Source: Xiphophorus maculatus
Taxonomy: Eukaryota > Chordata > Actinopteri > Cyprinodontiformes > Poeciliidae
Length of the DNA: 64,000 nt
Reading direction: 5' to 3'
NCBI RefSeq assembly: GCF_002775205.1
Contig: NC_036450.1
Span: 8,864,479-8,928,478 of the forward strand
Numbering within the stretch: position 1 is the stretch's first letter; every line of letters begins with the position of its first letter. Positions 60,601 through 64,000 of the stretch are shown piece by piece. A program made the translations under genes and the position numbers. The notes under the pieces are model-generated. The model made no database searches. It had not been told where the DNA came from and was given only the letters and a program-made list of their open reading frames with translations.

Positions 60601-63600
60601 CAATAAATGCACCAAATATTCAGAGTTCACAACATATTTCATGTTATCAGCTGATGGATGTAGAGCATTCACAGTAAGGGAACAGGTAGGCAGAACTGCC
60701 ATTTTAAGCAGGAGCTGCCTGTGTTTGTCATGGAGGCGTTCACTGCCATTAGTAAACAGATAATATGCCTCAAAGCCATGTCTTCTGGTTAAAAGCACAA
60801 ACAGAGCGACAGAAGAGGCATTCTTTAAAAGCAGCTGTATTATGTACATGGTGAAGGCAGGGCGTGAACAAAGTGGGTTTCTGGTCTTTTACAGAGTAGC
60901 TTTTGTGTCCTTTCTAGCTTTTATCTCCATCATCCAGTTTGTTTCCCCTTTCATGTTATTATCTGTCGGCGTCTGGCAACTGTTGGACTAACATGCAATT
61001 GCCATAAACATCCAGCTGCAGTTTGGTAACAGAAGATCTGAAAAATGCCTAAATGAAAAGTCTTTGTGCAATTTTATTGCACCATATATTAAAGCCGTTG
61101 TTTTATCCTCTCAAGGATTTGATTATAATGATTTCAGCTTGAAAAGACTCTTATTTCACATATTGGTTCGATATTGTATTATCTTCACTAATCTACTAGT
61201 TAAATCTGAGCTTCTTTATTCTAAGTTTAACATTGATCATCACATGTGATCAGTTTGAACGTTTTAATTTACACTTTGGCACAACTGGGAATTACAGCTG
61301 CTAACATTTTTAGCTGGTGTTATAGAAAAAGGAAGGTGCCAAGTGTATTTCATTAGCACCTGCTAAAGACGATTATCTCCTTGCTCAAAGTAACAAAGTG
61401 AATGAAAGTTACAGAATTTTAATGGTTATTAGCATTTGACAATATTTATACAGGTGTTTTGTTTGTTTTTGGGTTTTAAACGTTATTTAAGTGATATGGA
61501 TGTGTGTTTTTGTTTTCATTTAGTTTGTCTAGCATTCCATAGTCTTTTTGTAGATACGATTGACATTAAGATTTGGAATCGATCAAGATTAATATAGTGT
61601 GGAAAAATTTGATTTGAAATGTGTATAAATTAAAATCATCTATTCAAGTTCTGGCTAGATGAGTGGATCAGGCTGAATATGTAATTTTGACATTAAACCT
61701 CCGTAGAAAGCCTTGGTTTTTCTACAAAGGTGTATTATTTTTGCAAAGCAGAAGTTGAAAGGCAGGTGAGGCTGTTTGCAGTCATTCAGAGCTGTGCTCT
61801 CAGCTGTGACTACCTTTATTCGGCTTTTGGGACACCAACTCAGATATACGGCACTCTGTCCAGCCAAGAAGGAAATTTCATTATATAGTTCTCCTCTCTT
61901 TTGTTCTGATACCAAAACACATTAAGTTGTAATTGAATGTCTGCTTTCTTTTAACTCAATGGTTTGTAGAGATTTTCTATAGACTCACTGGAGAATAGAG
62001 GTCCATCTAAAGACTTGGCATAGAAAAGTTTATTTTTTTTCAGTAAGTCAGTTCAAAAATGCAGCATATATAGATAGACATATAAGTCATATTTATCAAC
62101 CTGAAGAGAAATAATCGACTGAAATATATAATGGCATGTGAAATAATTTTTTATAGTTTTTAAATATTATTGATTACTCTAAATCAAATTTAAACATCAA
62201 TCGGTAGTATATATCTTTAGTTGGATCATCAAATAGTCCTAATTAAAAGTTAAAAAAAATCTCCATGTTGATTGTTGTTCTCTGATTGCCCGCCAGGTGG
62301 CAGCAGAACATTATTGCGGTGATTAGCTGGTGACTTTTTTTTTTTCCAATTAAAAATAACAATGTTACTCCATATCAAAATCAACATTTTAAACCACTAT
62401 TTATTTATTTAAATTTAGCTCAATATTTGTTCAACTTTCATACGTTTTACATTTTTGGAAAAGGACTATACATGTATAAAGAAATTAGGCTTAATTGATG
62501 GCATGGTAACTGAAAGAGGTGCACAGTTTCAACCTTATTGAACAGAATTAATCAGTGATAAACCAGAGATATTCTTGTGTTTTCCTTTTTATTTGAATCG
62601 GTATATGTATCTGTTCAGCTTCGGGGCAAAATATTGCCAAAAACAAATTTTAAAGCAGTCATTATGGTTGGATGATTTAGTTTGAAATATTGTTAATTTT
62701 AGAATTACAGATGCACCAATCTAATCTGCCATAAATCAGAAGATCCCAGTTTTGACCTTTTTAAGCTTATGAACATATCACCCAATAACATCTGGATAGT
62801 TTTGCAGCTCCTTAGTTTTCTCCACTCACTATCAAATAACCTCTAGCACATTTCTTCATTTTTTTTTTGTCTTATTGTCCTTTGGAAAAATACAATTTGG
62901 CCCAAATAAGAAATCCGTTTGGGCCAGAAAAGCTAGATCAATGCATCATCTAATCACATGAGGGTTTATTGTAGTTGATTGCATGTTGCAAATCTTGATA
63001 CTTCTTAACAGGAAGAAGTAAAAAGGTAATGCATGTGTGTATGGTTTTTGGTGGAGCAGGAAATGTGAGTGGTTTTTAAGTGGGAAAAGACAACAGCGTG
63101 TGTGACACACAATCCCTGTTGAGATGTTTAGTGTTTGTTTGTTGTACCAACCTGCCCCCCTGTGTGCTTCCCAAGAGGGTATGGGGTCATTATCAGGCCG
63201 GTGACAAAACTCTCCATCTATAAGGAGAGGTATGTATGCTGTACACAGCCTGTACTTTTATAGGCGACTTCTCTGCAAAGCTCCTTCTTTTTTTTAAGCA
63301 ACATTCAAAACGTCAACAACAAATGCGTCGCCTCGTTATATTCGGACCTGTATGCAGCCAGCACACAGGCACAGTTGGTCGCGCTCAGCCACCTGCAAAG
63401 TGCAGATGGCGCATCTCGCCTCCACAGACACCTGCCATGCAGTGCACTAAATGGCCATTAGTGGAGGGGGGTGAGGAAAAAAACAAAGCAGTCAGTGAAA
63501 GTGCTGCTATGTCATATCGAACACTTTAACTCAGCCAGATGGTCAGCCTTCTGGAGTGAAAGTGACACTGTAATCGCCACCATAATTTAGGTGGACACTT

Positions 63601-64000
63601 ATTTTGAAAGAGTTACTGGTCACCACTCAGTTGTATTTTTTTTTTTTTGATGATTATAATCAACAAAAGAGCGAAAAGACAGGATGTTTTTATTTTAAAA
63701 TCCACTTTAAGTTTACGTGTTTCCTCACCGTCTTTGTCAGCGCTAATAATAAATACACGTGAGGCTTTATGGAGGGAAATAACTCTTTGATGACCTCCAT
63801 TACCAGCAGGCTTTGGAGTCTATTGTAACTGCAACAGGACAGGCCCGGTGAGGCCGAGGTTTGGCTGATTGCTCCGGGGACATCCCCCGCCCCCTGCGGT
63901 GCTCCTTCCCCTGGCCACACACACACTGTGGACCCCGGTCGCCCTGGAGCCCGTGGCTGTCCCACTGGAATGCAGTTTGCTGTCTGGTGCAAAGGGCTGT
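57689..64000 (+). other. npdc1 intron 2 (presumed), no exon seen
   Basis: After npdc1 exon 2 I find no further coding block on either strand. The region holds a teleost retroelement-like repeat (57840-58600), GT-rich simple sequence and AT-rich DNA. The last 170 bases (63835-64000) become GC-rich and may open a new exon or regulatory element, but no known protein block is readable there. Confidence 0.5.
57840..58600 (-). repeat. Retroelement-like dispersed repeat
   Basis: Contains ATTGATCCCAAAGGGAAATT (57866-57885), then a TAGAA repeat (58106-58120) followed by TTCAACTTTATTGTCATTGC, and near 58520-58560 AGCTGTGGGAAAGAAGCTGTTCC-type sequence. All resemble ends of fish LINE families read in reverse. 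GT-rich microsatellite runs occur at 58385-58440. No open reverse transcriptase frame. Class uncertain. Confidence 0.5.

Noticed and set aside
63690-63992. Minus-strand 100-codon frame in the GC-rich edge
   Set aside because: No recognisable motif; composition alone can explain the open frame.

Overview
This 64 kb window is nuclear DNA from a teleost fish, probably a percomorph. It carries split vertebrate genes with GT-AG introns, AT-rich introns, a heavy load of Tc1/mariner debris and repeat families that I recall as typical of teleosts. There are no bacterial or viral operons. All exon models below were built by hand from conserved protein blocks, splice sites and reading phase, and each model closes in frame.

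Layout: (1) 2.1-10.7 kb, minus strand: ak3, mitochondrial GTP:AMP phosphotransferase, 5 exons, 223 aa. (2) 12.2-15.0 kb: an intergenic composite repeat with inverted ends, several hairpins, about 12 copies of a 129-bp minisatellite unit and a CpG-dense tail. (3) 15.7-24.0 kb, plus strand: rcl1, an 18S rRNA processing factor, 9 exons, 372 aa. ak3 and rcl1 are head to head, the same arrangement I recall from human 9p24. (4) 24.3-29.4 kb, minus strand: an annexin closest to annexin A3, 13 exons, 338 aa, tail to tail with rcl1. A nearly intact Tc1/mariner element with DD36E spacing sits in its third intron. (5) 30.8-31.4 kb: 3' remnant of a LINE. (6) 32.6-42.0 kb, plus strand: an EDEM3-like ER mannosidase with a PA domain, 19 exons, 889 aa, with no visible C-terminal KDEL. 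(7) 47.1-57.7 kb and beyond, plus strand: the first two coding exons of npdc1, separated by a 10.3 kb intron. The rest of that gene lies outside the window.

The five genes do not form one pathway. They cover mitochondrial nucleotide metabolism, ribosome biogenesis, membrane binding, ER-associated degradation and a neural membrane protein. I found no tRNA, rRNA, CRISPR array or biosynthetic system. The most unusual structures are the composite repeat between ak3 and rcl1, a perfect 30-bp inverted repeat inside an ak3 intron, the DD36E element with a single nonsense codon, and the shortened EDEM3-like C-terminus.
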